Positions 43,893 to 52,511 of a stretch of 64,000 nucleotides of DNA are shown in pieces (position 1 is the first letter of the stretch; each line of letters starts with the position of its first letter). The notes below the pieces were generated by a model that was not told the origin of the DNA, ran no database searches, and saw only the letters and a program-made list of their open reading frames with translations. The DNA is taken from positions 186,001 through 250,000 of the forward strand of contig JAJUJX010000001.1 of assembly GCA_029265125.1 (NCBI GenBank), given 5' to 3'. The position numbers and the translations under genes are program-made. The stretch is from Tolumonas sp008015085 (GTDB lineage: Bacteria > Pseudomonadota > Gammaproteobacteria > Enterobacterales > Aeromonadaceae).

Positions 43893-44770
43893 TACCCGAT
43901 GAGCCCCAGATACCAGTCTGTGATCTGGTGACCCCACAGTAATGCAATCCAGCCAGCGATAGCGAGATAGGGGCCGAATGGCATAGGCTTTCCATGTTGC
44001 TGGCGATTCGCGACAATCAGGGCAATACCCAATATGGCACCTACGCATGAGGATAGGATCAGGATCAAGGGCAATGATTGCCAACCCAGCCATGCGCCCA
44101 GAGCAGCCAGTAATTTAAAGTCGCCGTAGCCCATCCCCTCTTTGCCGGTGAGGAGTTTAAACGTCCAGTAAAGTGACCAGAGCACCATATAGCCGGCTGC
44201 CGCTCCGAGTACAGCATCGGTCAGAGAAACGTATTGTTCTGAAATATTGATGATTAAACCTGCCCACAGTAATGGCAGCGTTAGTTGGTCAGGCAGTAAC
44301 ATCTTATCGAAATCGATAAATGTCAGAGCGATCAAGATCCAGGTTAACAGCAGTGCCCCAGCCAGAGGTATTCCGGGTGGAAAATAGACTGCTACCACCA
44401 CAGAAGCAACAGCTGTCAGCAATTCCACTGCAGGGTAACGAATGCTGATAGGCTTATGGCAGCTGCGACAGCGGCCTCTCAGACAGAGCCAACTGAGTAA
44501 TGGAATATTTTCTAACGCGCTGATTTGGTGACTGCAATGCGGACAGGCGGAGCGCGGCAAAAAAAGATTATAGAGTTCTTTTTCTTCTGTGATTGCCTGG
44601 TCTTCTGTCGAAAAATAATCGCTGTATTCCTGCTGCCAGCTGCGTTCGAGCATGATGGGTAGCCGATGGATCAGTACATTAAGAAAACTACCGACCAGCA
44701 GTGAAAATAGTGCCAATATGAAAAAATATAGCCAGCTAAACTGGCTATATAGCATAAAAATAAGATCCAT
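43892..44770 (-). CDS. pilD: Prepilin peptidase / N-methyltransferase PilD
   Basis: 292 residues, inner-membrane aspartic protease that cleaves and N-methylates type IV prepilins and often type II secretion pseudopilins. Cysteine pairs C76-x2-C79 and C101-x2-C104 form the zinc site of the methylase domain. The catalytic aspartates are D153 (TFIDFDKMLLPD) and D217 in GMGYGDFKLL. About eight membrane helices. Lies 14 bases after pilC. Confidence 0.95.
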   Translation of the reverse strand: MDLIFMLYSQFSWLYFFILALFSLLVGSFLNVLIHRLPIMLERSWQQEYSDYFSTEDQAITEEKELYNLFLPRSACPHCSHQISALENIPLLSWLCLRGRCRSCHKPISIRYPAVELLTAVASVVVAVYFPPGIPLAGALLLTWILIALTFIDFDKMLLPDQLTLPLLWAGLIINISEQYVSLTDAVLGAAAGYMVLWSLYWTFKLLTGKEGMGYGDFKLLAALGAWLGWQSLPLILILSSCVGAILGIALIVANRQQHGKPMPFGPYLAIAGWIALLWGHQITDWYLGLIG

Positions 44771-44784
44771 GAAAAACCACTATA

Positions 44785-46044
44785 TTATTTAATAACGCTA
44801 CCGAGCTTGAAGATAGGCAGATACATGGCGATGACCAAACCACCAACCAGAACACCTAAAACAACCATTAATAACGGCTCAATCAGACTGGATAATGCAT
44901 CGACGGCATCATCAACCTGTTGTTCATAAATACCTGCGACTTTAGCCAGCATATCATCCAGTGACCCCGATTCTTCACCAATCATGATCATCTGAATGAC
45001 CATTTCCGGGAATACTTCGGTGGTGCGCATTGCGACGTTCATTTGCATCCCTGCCATCACTTCGCTGCGCACGCTCATGATCGCTTTGCGGTAGACAGCA
45101 TTGCCGGATGAACCAGCTGCTGCAACTAATCCGTCAATTAACGGCAGACCTGCGGCGAAGGTGGTTGACAGCGTACGGGCATAACGAGCCAAAGCCGCTT
45201 TTTGCAGAATGACGCCAACAATTGGCAGGCGTAGAATCAGTTTGTCTGTGCCATCCCTGACAGACTCCATCCGTCGATAGGAGTGTATATAAACAAAGAT
45301 CAGAATAACCAGAGCACCAAAAACAAAATACCAATACGTCTGGACTATATTTGACAGATTTATCACCATGCGGGTAAACGCTGGGAGCTCGGCACCAAAG
45401 CTTTTGAATATATTGTCAAACTCCGGCACAACATACAGCAGCAGAATTGCCGTGACCACAAGAGCGACAAAAACCACCACAGCTGGGTAAAACATTGCTT
45501 TTTTAATCTTTGATTTAATTGCTTCTGCTTTTTCTCTATAAGTTGCAATACGATCAAAGACAGCATCAAGCGCACCTGATTGTTCGCCAGAAGCCACTAA
45601 ATCACAATAAAGATCATCAAAATGGCGAGGATATTGCCGTAAAGCTTTTGAGGGGGGAACACCAGATTCAATTTCAGTGCAAATATTAGCCAGCATTTCA
45701 CGCATTGGTTTTTTCTCGTGACTACCGGCTAATAACTGCAAGGTTTGAACCAGAGGCACGCCTGCAGTCAGCATAGTGGTGATTTGCCGGGTTAAAACGG
45801 CAATATCCATAGCATTCACTGATTGGGTGTATCTGGCTAAGAAGGATTCATGCTGCTTGCGGATTTTCTGGACGACAATGCCCTGACGAATTAGCTCTGC
45901 CTTTACCTGCTGCAGTGTTTCACCTTTCAATTCGCCTGAAACTTTTTGCCCGCGACGATTTACGCCACTCCATAGAAAAACCTGGCTAATCTTAGGTTTG
46001 AGCTTATTTGTTGTGTCGGCAGTACGCTGCTGAGCTACAGCCAT
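44785..46044 (-). CDS. pilC: Type IV pilus inner-membrane platform protein PilC
   Basis: 419 residues, GspF/PilC family with two tandem GspF domains (about 75-195 and 275-400), each followed by membrane helices. Motifs AVLTRQITTMLTAGVPL and ALARYARTLSTTFAAGLPL mark the repeats. It couples the PilB ATPase to pilin assembly. Seventeen bases after pilB. Confidence 0.95.
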   Translation of the reverse strand: MAVAQQRTADTTNKLKPKISQVFLWSGVNRRGQKVSGELKGETLQQVKAELIRQGIVVQKIRKQHESFLARYTQSVNAMDIAVLTRQITTMLTAGVPLVQTLQLLAGSHEKKPMREMLANICTEIESGVPPSKALRQYPRHFDDLYCDLVASGEQSGALDAVFDRIATYREKAEAIKSKIKKAMFYPAVVVFVALVVTAILLLYVVPEFDNIFKSFGAELPAFTRMVINLSNIVQTYWYFVFGALVILIFVYIHSYRRMESVRDGTDKLILRLPIVGVILQKAALARYARTLSTTFAAGLPLIDGLVAAAGSSGNAVYRKAIMSVRSEVMAGMQMNVAMRTTEVFPEMVIQMIMIGEESGSLDDMLAKVAGIYEQQVDDAVDALSSLIEPLLMVVLGVLVGGLVIAMYLPIFKLGSVIK

Positions 46045-46061
46045 AATGATTCTTCCTTAAA

Positions 46062-47768
46062 TTAAACACTGGTTACGCGGTTTACTTCAGCAAGGCTGGT
46101 AATGCCCATGCGTGCTTTTTCCAGCCCGGAACGGTAGAGGGTCATCATGCCTTCCTTTATTGCCATATCCGCAATTTGCAGGGAGTTACCGCCTTCCATA
46201 ATCAGGTTAGCAATGCTTTCTGACATTGGTAACATTTCATAGATACCAACCCGGCCTTTATAGCCATTAGAGCACTCTTCACAACCTACTGGTTTATAAA
46301 GTGTTATGCCTTCAGACACTTCCTGCTGAGTATAGCCCATTTCCAGCAGCTCACTGTCGGGAATGTGGTGCGATTGTTTACAGTGCGGGCAAAGGCGTCT
46401 GGCCAGTCGCTGTGCCATAATCAGTGTTACTGATGAGGCTACGTTAAAGGCTGGAACTCCCATGTTCAGCAAGCGGGTCAGGGTTTCTGAGGCTGAGTTG
46501 GTGTGCAGGGTTGATAACACCAAATGGCCAGTCTGCGCGGCTTTAATCGCAATTTCAGCTGTTTCGAGATCACGGATCTCACCGACCATGACCACATCCG
46601 GGTCTTGACGCAGGAAGGAGCGCAACGCACTGGCAAAACTTAAACCTGCTTTTGGATTAATTTGTACCTGATTGATGCCGGGTAAGTTAATTTCAACCGG
46701 ATCTTCAGCAGTAGAGATATTGAGTTCACTGGTGTTGAGAATATTCAAGCCTGTATAGAGCGAGACGGTTTTACCAGAACCAGTCGGACCTGTGACCAGT
46801 ATCATACCCTGCGGCTTAGCCAGCGTATCAAGATAGAGTTTTTTCTGCTTGTCATCAAAGCCTAGCATGTCGATATTTAAGCTGGCCGCAGACGAGTCGA
46901 GAATACGCAGCACAACCTTTTCACCCCACATGGTGGGTAGGGTGCTGACACGAAGGTCGATCGATTTGTTTTTTGCCAGCCGTAATTTAATACGACCATC
47001 TTGTGGCAGACGACGTTCGGCAATATCAAGCCGTGCCATCACTTTCAGTCGGGCTGAAAAACGGTTGGCCAGATTCACCGGCGGGGTAGCGATTTCATAT
47101 AAAATACCGTCAATACGAAAGCGGATACGGTATTTTTTCTCATAGGGTTCAAAGTGCAGGTCAGAGGCACCTTTTCTGACTGCATCAACAAGTACTTTGT
47201 TGATGTATTTAACGATAGGCGCATCGTCTTCACTGTTGGTTTCTGCGGTTTCCTGCAGACGGGCATCATCAACATCACCCACTTCCAAATCGCCAATGGC
47301 ATCATCGCCCATCGATTTAGAAAACTCATCTTCTGTCGGCTCCATCAATCGGTTGATGGCATATTGCAGTTTACGTTCATCGACCAGTAGTGCTTCGGTA
47401 TGCAAGCTGAACGTAAAGCCAAAATCTTCTAAGGCGGTGACATTGGTTGGGTCAGAAACTGCGATATAGAGAGTGTTACCCTGAGTATAAATCGGTAGCG
47501 CGTGGTGCTTTTCGATGAGCTTGGCATTGAGGTATTTTTGCGGAATTTCACCGAGGTCAAAGGCATCGAGGTCGAGCAGCGGAATGCCGTATTCCTGTTC
47601 ACAAATCTCGGCCAGCTGGCTACTGGTAACAATGTCGTTATCAATCAGGTAAGTAACCAGTGTTTTTTTCTCGCTGCGGGCGCGATCCTGTAATAGACCC
47701 GATTGGTCATCCTGAATGATACCGGCACGGATAAGACTAACTAATAAACCATTGGCGGGAGCATTCAT
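46062..47768 (-). CDS. pilB: Type IV pilus assembly ATPase PilB
   Basis: 568 residues from ATG (MNAPANGLLVSLIRAGII); a TTG nine codons earlier is possible, and neither has a clear ribosome binding site. N-terminal MshEN-type domain (about 45-140), then the ATPase core with Walker A GPTGSGKTVSLY, Asp box, Walker B GEIRDLETAEIA and a four-Cys zinc site (CPHCK ... CEECS). Hexameric motor for pilus extension. Confidence 0.95.
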   Translation of the reverse strand: MNAPANGLLVSLIRAGIIQDDQSGLLQDRARSEKKTLVTYLIDNDIVTSSQLAEICEQEYGIPLLDLDAFDLGEIPQKYLNAKLIEKHHALPIYTQGNTLYIAVSDPTNVTALEDFGFTFSLHTEALLVDERKLQYAINRLMEPTEDEFSKSMGDDAIGDLEVGDVDDARLQETAETNSEDDAPIVKYINKVLVDAVRKGASDLHFEPYEKKYRIRFRIDGILYEIATPPVNLANRFSARLKVMARLDIAERRLPQDGRIKLRLAKNKSIDLRVSTLPTMWGEKVVLRILDSSAASLNIDMLGFDDKQKKLYLDTLAKPQGMILVTGPTGSGKTVSLYTGLNILNTSELNISTAEDPVEINLPGINQVQINPKAGLSFASALRSFLRQDPDVVMVGEIRDLETAEIAIKAAQTGHLVLSTLHTNSASETLTRLLNMGVPAFNVASSVTLIMAQRLARRLCPHCKQSHHIPDSELLEMGYTQQEVSEGITLYKPVGCEECSNGYKGRVGIYEMLPMSESIANLIMEGGNSLQIADMAIKEGMMTLYRSGLEKARMGITSLAEVNRVTSV

Positions 47769-47793
47769 ATGGGAATCAACCGTAAAAATAGCC

Positions 47794-47830
47794 AAATAAG
47801 ACAGAGGCAGAATCTAATCTGCCCCTATTT
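47794..47830 (-). terminator. Weak hairpin between pilA and pilB
   Basis: Six-base-pair core GGCAGA / TCTGCC with a six-base loop, 25 bases after the pilA stop. The poorly developed T-run on the minus strand suggests partial termination, which would give more pilA than pilBCD mRNA. Confidence 0.45.
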
Positions 47831-47848
47831 GATGCTGGTTAGCAATAA

Positions 47849-48280
47849 TTATTGAGCTTTATACTCACAACCACCTGATGTTGACGTTGTGCCTGTATTG
47901 GCATATGTCCAACTTAATCGACCAGAAGTAGCATTCAAAGATGGAGTCATCACGCATGTTTGACTACCTACTGCTGCTGTTCCGGTAACAGTGATAACTG
48001 CTGTATTTGCTGTGATTGCTGCACTTGAAACGTTAGCTGTTGCTCCTGCCAAGGAAGGAACCCTGATTTCAGACCAAGTATCGCATGAAGTCAGAGCTTG
48101 GTTTTTCGCAACACACACTTCAATCCCTGTTTTAATATTGCTTGCAGTTGTGATTACCTCAGAGTAACGAGATTCACGTGTATAGTTCTGGTATGCTGGC
48201 AATGCAATTGCAGCCAAAATAGCAATGATCGCTACCACGATCATCAATTCAATAAGGGTAAAACCGGATTGTTTTTTCAT
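47849..48280 (-). CDS. pilA: Type IV major pilin PilA
   Basis: 143 residues. Class IVa prepilin leader MKKQSG cut before F7, with FTLIELMIVVAIIAILAAIA and Glu at mature position 5. Cys pairs at mid-protein (CVAK...SCDTW) and near the C-terminus (TCVMTP...GGCEY) are expected to form disulfides, the latter delimiting the D-loop. AAGGAA is the ribosome binding site. First gene of pilABCD; unlike its neighbours, the mid-portion is Ala/Thr/Ser-rich and probably variable. Confidence 0.95.
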   Translation of the reverse strand: MKKQSGFTLIELMIVVAIIAILAAIALPAYQNYTRESRYSEVITTASNIKTGIEVCVAKNQALTSCDTWSEIRVPSLAGATANVSSAAITANTAVITVTGTAAVGSQTCVMTPSLNATSGRLSWTYANTGTTSTSGGCEYKAQ

Positions 48281-48328
48281 ATGTAGTTTCCTTACAGTTA
48301 AACTGTATTCCTGATTTGGATGAGAGAG

Positions 48329-48354
48329 CTATATCTGATATGAGCCAGATATAG
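48329..48354 (-). promoter_or_regulatory. Perfect inverted repeat upstream of pilA
   Basis: CTATATCTG and CAGATATAG, nine perfect base pairs around an eight-base spacer, 49-74 bases upstream of the pilA ATG. It could be an operator or a leader hairpin. A further 13-base palindrome, ACAGTTAAACTGT, lies at 48294-48306. I could not find a GG-N10-GC sigma-54 promoter here. Confidence 0.4.
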
Positions 48355-48497
48355 GTTAAGTGTAGCTGCTTGCAGAAACAGCGTCCACATCCTAATGAGT
48401 CTACCAAAGATTAGATTACAAATCTGTGACGGAAAATGAAAAATCGGGTTAGTTAACCGGCAGTAGCTCGCTGATTTATATTAAAAAATTGTTAAAT

Positions 48498-48537
48498 CTG
48501 ACAGGGCGATAAATTTGAGTATTTATTGCCCTGTCAG
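48498..48537 (-). terminator. Terminator after purD
   Basis: Seventeen-base-pair stem with one G-T wobble, CTGACAGGGCGATAAAT pairing with ATTTATTGCCCTGTCAG, loop TTGAGT. On the minus strand a six-T run follows after a short gap. It lies 21 bases after the purD stop. Confidence 0.8.
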
Positions 48538-48558
48538 CGGGTTTATGCTGCAGCGATG

Positions 48559-49845
48559 TTATTGCTGCTCGCGGGCAATTGCGCGCCAGGCGATGTCTTT
48601 GCGATAGTAGATTCCATCCCAAGCGATCATTGCCGCCAGTGCGTAAGCATTTTGCTGTGCTTCAGCAACGGTAGCGCCGAGTGCTGTAGCGCATAACACC
48701 CGGCCGCCAGCTGTGATCACTAGACCATCTTTTTCGGCCGTACCTGCATGGAAAACTTTGGCGGCATCTGTTTCTGCAGCCGGCAAGCCAGCGATGATAT
48801 CGCCTTTTTGCACTTTGGCCGGATAACCTGCGGCAGCCAGTACGATACCTACCGCCGGACGAGGATCATACTGAGCTGTTTTTTCATTCAGTTTACCATC
48901 ACAGGCCGCCAGACAGAGTTCAACCAGATCAGATTGCATGCGCAACATGATTGGCTGGGTTTCGGGATCACCGAAACGGCAATTAAATTCGATGACTTTC
49001 GGGTTACCCTGCTGGTCGATCATCAGACCGGCATAGAGGAAGCCGGTGTAAGGATTGCCTTCTGCTTCCATGCCTTTTACTGTCGGCCAGATCACCTGCT
49101 GCATGACTTTGTCGTGAACTTCCTGTGTTACCACCGGGGCTGGTGAATAGGCGCCCATACCGCCGGTATTAGGGCCGGTGTCGCCATCGCCGATACGTTT
49201 GTGATCTTGACTGGTGGCCATTGGCAGTACGTTTTTGCCATCGACCATGACGATGAAAGAGGCTTCTTCACCATCGAGGAACTCTTCGATGACAACACGG
49301 CTGCCTGCATCACCGAAGGCATTGCCAGAAAGCATGTCGCGCACAGCTTCTTCGGCTTCTTCGAGAGTCATTGCCACGATAACGCCTTTACCTGCGGCCA
49401 GACCGTCGGCTTTGATGACGATTGGGGCGCCATTTTCTTTCAGGTAGGCCAGTGCGGGTTCGATTTCAGTGAAGTTCTGGTAATCAGCCGTTGGGATTTT
49501 ATGGCGTGCCAGAAAGTCTTTGGTAAACGCTTTTGAGCCTTCCAGCTGTGCTGCTGCTTCAGTTGGGCCGAAAATTTTCAGGCCTTCAGCTCGGAACGCA
49601 TCAACAACGCCGATAACCAGCGGTGCTTCAGGCCCAACGATAGTCAGACCGATATTTTTTTCTTTGGCAAATTTCAGTAGTGCAGGAATGTCGGTGGCGC
49701 TGATAGCAACGTTTTCGACTTTGGTTTCGCGTGCTGTACCGGTGTTGCCCGGTGCGACATAGACTTTGCTAGCCAGCGGTGATTGAGCGGCTTTCCATGC
49801 CAGTGCATGTTCACGACCGCCATTACCGATAATCAATATGTTCAT
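48559..49845 (-). CDS. purD: Phosphoribosylamine-glycine ligase PurD
   Basis: 428 residues (E. coli 429). ATP-grasp enzyme, second step of purine synthesis. N-terminal NILIIGNGGREHALAWKA, ATP-grasp core KADGLAAGKGVIVA near 148 and EEFLDGEEASF near 189; metal-binding EFNCRFGDPE near 287. Second gene after purH, 184 bases apart, with a palindromic repeat in the gap. Confidence 0.96.
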   Translation of the reverse strand: MNILIIGNGGREHALAWKAAQSPLASKVYVAPGNTGTARETKVENVAISATDIPALLKFAKEKNIGLTIVGPEAPLVIGVVDAFRAEGLKIFGPTEAAAQLEGSKAFTKDFLARHKIPTADYQNFTEIEPALAYLKENGAPIVIKADGLAAGKGVIVAMTLEEAEEAVRDMLSGNAFGDAGSRVVIEEFLDGEEASFIVMVDGKNVLPMATSQDHKRIGDGDTGPNTGGMGAYSPAPVVTQEVHDKVMQQVIWPTVKGMEAEGNPYTGFLYAGLMIDQQGNPKVIEFNCRFGDPETQPIMLRMQSDLVELCLAACDGKLNEKTAQYDPRPAVGIVLAAAGYPAKVQKGDIIAGLPAAETDAAKVFHAGTAEKDGLVITAGGRVLCATALGATVAEAQQNAYALAAMIAWDGIYYRKDIAWRAIAREQQ

Positions 49846-49916
49846 GTATGTTCTCCAACACTGAAAAATTGTATTTCAGTGTATGCCATTCGTTGGATTT
49901 TGCTGGAGTCAGTCAA

Positions 49917-50004
49917 TTGAGCCACTTTGCCGACTCGTCGTGAACCCATCCCTGGGGACTCCGCTGCGCCATCCATGGCGCAGAGGGTCGGCAAAATGGC
50001 TCAA
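49917..50004. repeat. Long palindromic repeat between purH and purD (copy 1)
   Basis: Outer arms of 18 bases (49917-49934 and 49987-50004; TTGAGCCA...TTGCCGAC against its complement) match at 17 of 18 positions. Inside lies an 8-base-pair hairpin CTGCGCCA-TCCA-TGGCGCAG. The central 50 bases (49940-49989) are 44/50 identical to 51821-51870. It looks like a REP-type or MITE-like interspersed element. If transcribed it would fold between purH and purD. Confidence 0.75.
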
Positions 50005-50029
50005 TCGCCTTCATTTCCGAATTAATGAA

Positions 50030-51622
50030 TTAGTGGCGGAAGTGGCGCATATTAGTGAAGACCATCGCCATGTCATGTTCGTCTGCAGCATCGATCACTT
50101 CCTGATCGCGCATTGAGCCACCCGGTTGGATCACACAGGTGATACCGGCTTCTGCGGCTGCATCAATACCGTCGCGGAATGGGAAGAAGGCATCAGAAGC
50201 CATGACTGAGCCTTTTACTTCCAGACCTTCGTCGGCGGCTTTGATACCTGCGATTTTAGCGGAGTAAACACGGCTCATCTGACCGGCACCGACTCCGATG
50301 GTCATGCTGTCTTTAGCGTAGACAATAGCGTTGGATTTCACATATTTGCCGACTTTCCAGCAGAACAGCAGGTCTTTCAGCTCTTGTTCTGTTGGCTGAC
50401 GTTTGGTCACAACTTTCAGGTCGGCTAACGTCACCATGCCTTGATCTCGATCCTGCACTAGCAGGCCACCGTTAACGCGTTTGACGTCAAAACCGGTGGT
50501 TTTGCCTTGCCACTGGCCACATTCCAGCAGACGTACGTTAGCTTTTTTCGCAACGACTGCTTTGGCTTCTGCGCTGACTGCCGGTGCGATGATGACTTCA
50601 ACGAACTGACGGCTCACGATGGCTTCGGCGGTTGCAGCATCCAGTTCACGGTTAAAGGCGATGATGCCACCGAATGCGGAAGTCGGATCGGTCTGGTAAG
50701 CGCGGTTGTAGGCTTCAAGAATATTGTTACCCAGCGCAACGCCACATGGGTTTGCGTGTTTCACGATGACACAGGCTGGTTCTGCGAACTCTTTTACACA
50801 TTCCAGTGCGGCATCAGTATCGGCGATGTTGTTGTAAGACAGTGCTTTGCCTTGCAGTTGAGTTGCTGTGGAGACGGACGCTTCCTGCACATCGGCTTCA
50901 ACATAGAAGGCAGCGGCTTGATGGCTGTTTTCGCCATAACGCATGTCTTGTTTTTTGATGAACTGGAAGTTGATGGTGCGCGGGAATTTTGAATCGGCAG
51001 AGGCTTCATCCTGTACGCCATAGGTTGGTACCTTAGTACCAAAATAATTGGCGATCATGCCGTCGTATGCGGCGGTGTGTTCAAAAGCGGCAATGGCCAG
51101 ATCGAAACGGGTCGCGTAGGTCAGAGAATTGGCATTGGTATCCATTTCAGCCAGTACGCGATCATAATCTTTGGCATTAACGACGATGGTGACGTCTTTG
51201 TGGTTTTTCGCGGCTGAACGCACCATAGTTGGGCCGCCGATGTCAATGTTTTCGATGGCGTCTTCGAGAGAACAGTTTGGTTTCGCAACGGTCGCTGCAA
51301 ATGGGTAGAGATTTACGGCAACCAGATCAATTGGTTTGATGCCATGCTGGGTCATGATGGTATCGTCAGTGTTACGACGACCCAGAATGCCACCGTGAAC
51401 TTTTGGATGCAGGGTTTTTACGCGGCCATCCATCATTTCCGGGAACCCGGTGTAATCGGAAACCTCGGTTACAGGTAAGCCAGCGTCAGCGAGCAGGCGC
51501 GCGGTTCCGCCGGTGGAGAGCAGTTCTACCCCACGTTGTTGCAGGGCACGGGCGAACTCCACGATACCGGTCTTGTCAGAAACGCTGAGCAGGGCACGGC
51601 GGATAGGGCGAGCGTTTTCCAT
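50030..51622 (-). CDS. purH: Bifunctional AICAR formyltransferase / IMP cyclohydrolase PurH
   Basis: 530 residues (E. coli 529). Last two steps of IMP synthesis. N-terminal MGS-type cyclohydrolase domain (about 1-195; LLSTGGTARLLADAG, TLHPKVHGGIL) and C-terminal formyltransferase domain (200-530; KHANPCGVALG, and DAFFPFRDGIDAAAEAG). First gene of purHD, as in E. coli. Confidence 0.97.
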   Translation of the reverse strand: MENARPIRRALLSVSDKTGIVEFARALQQRGVELLSTGGTARLLADAGLPVTEVSDYTGFPEMMDGRVKTLHPKVHGGILGRRNTDDTIMTQHGIKPIDLVAVNLYPFAATVAKPNCSLEDAIENIDIGGPTMVRSAAKNHKDVTIVVNAKDYDRVLAEMDTNANSLTYATRFDLAIAAFEHTAAYDGMIANYFGTKVPTYGVQDEASADSKFPRTINFQFIKKQDMRYGENSHQAAAFYVEADVQEASVSTATQLQGKALSYNNIADTDAALECVKEFAEPACVIVKHANPCGVALGNNILEAYNRAYQTDPTSAFGGIIAFNRELDAATAEAIVSRQFVEVIIAPAVSAEAKAVVAKKANVRLLECGQWQGKTTGFDVKRVNGGLLVQDRDQGMVTLADLKVVTKRQPTEQELKDLLFCWKVGKYVKSNAIVYAKDSMTIGVGAGQMSRVYSAKIAGIKAADEGLEVKGSVMASDAFFPFRDGIDAAAEAGITCVIQPGGSMRDQEVIDAADEHDMAMVFTNMRHFRH

Positions 51623-51672
51623 CTCTACTTTGTCCTCAAAATTTGTTCACGGTAAGAATCAGTTCAGAAGAG

Positions 51673-51700
51673 AGTATAGTTGCAGCATGTGGCGTTGCAG
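51673..51700 (-). promoter_or_regulatory. Possible purH promoter
   Basis: On the minus strand CTGCAA, 16-base spacer, TATACT, ending 51 bases before the purH ATG. The -10 is good and the -35 weak. The rest of the 301-base gap between purH and the Lrp-type gene holds the palindromic repeat copy and a short direct repeat; no gene is seen. Confidence 0.4.
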
Positions 51701-51820
51701 CTTACTTTCGGCGGCGTATTTTACACCAAAAGCGGAGGCGGGAGGATCTTTATTGCAACAACTTGCCTGACGTGTATGTTCTGGAACTGCTGGTAAAGGA
51801 GGCAACGTTTCTGACACGCT

Positions 51821-51870
51821 GTGAATTCATCCCTGGAGGCTCTGCTGCGCCATCCTTGGCGCAGAGGGTC
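51821..51870. repeat. Palindromic repeat upstream of purH (copy 2)
   Basis: Fifty bases 44/50 identical to the core of copy 1, in the same orientation, with the same inner hairpin CTGCGCCA-TCCT-TGGCGCAG. The outer arms are degenerate here: about 12 of 20 positions still pair. Confidence 0.75.
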
Positions 51871-51923
51871 TCTGAAGTAGCAGCCTTCGTCTATATGAGT
51901 GTTCTATATATGATATGAGTGTT

Positions 51924-52397
51924 TTATTCCAAATGGTCCAGCGGCAGGGAGGTGAACTGCTTAACCTGCTGTAAAACGAAGCTGGAACGGACACCTGTAA
52001 CGCCGTCGATACGGGTTAGCTTTTCCAACAGGAAATGCTGGTAGTATTCCATATCTGGCACGACGACTTTTAGCTGGTAGTCTGCATCGTTACCGGTGAT
52101 TAAGGCGCATTCCATCACTTCCGGCATTTCGGATATGGCTTGATTAAAGTTATTCAGTCGCTCAGGCGTGTGTTTGTCCATGTTGATGTGGATGTAGGCG
52201 GTGAGTTTTAAATTCAGCTTTTCCGGGTTCAGCAGTGTGACATGCTTTAAGATCAGGCCGGATTCTTCCAGTGCTTTGATCCGGCGAGAGCAGGGTGATG
52301 GAGAAAGGCCTACTTGTTCTGCCAGATCGAGATTGCTGATACGGGCATCTTTTTGCATCAGCGTGAGAATTTTTTTATCTAAGCGGTCTAATTTCAT
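51924..52397 (-). CDS. Lrp/AsnC family transcriptional regulator
   Basis: 157 residues. N-terminal winged helix-turn-helix (about 1-60; ILTLMQKDARISNLDLAEQV, then GLSPSPCSRRIKALE) and a C-terminal RAM/AsnC effector domain (70-150; ALITGNDADYQLKVVVPDM). It is not the global Lrp itself, whose N-terminus and length (164) differ; which amino acid it senses cannot be told. It lies alone on the minus strand, starting next to the candidate RNA region. Confidence 0.92.
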   Translation of the reverse strand: MKLDRLDKKILTLMQKDARISNLDLAEQVGLSPSPCSRRIKALEESGLILKHVTLLNPEKLNLKLTAYIHINMDKHTPERLNNFNQAISEMPEVMECALITGNDADYQLKVVVPDMEYYQHFLLEKLTRIDGVTGVRSSFVLQQVKQFTSLPLDHLE

Positions 52398-52511
52398 AAA
52401 TTTCGATTATTCAGCAATAACTGATTATAGATGCAAGTATTATTGGTGAATTCTTGCGCAAAAACCAGCTTTTAATGCAATATTTGCAATCACATTCTAA
52501 AAGGGATGGCG

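Noticed and set aside
43893..44093. 67-codon N-terminal extension of coaE
   Set aside because: It overlaps pilD in another frame; CoaE family proteins start at MFIVGLTGG, where the ATG overlaps the pilD stop.
51795..51815. Possible PurR box upstream of purH
   Set aside because: Only about 9 of 16 positions match the consensus, the outer half-site bases are wrong, and it lies ~180 bases from purH within the flank of the palindromic repeat.
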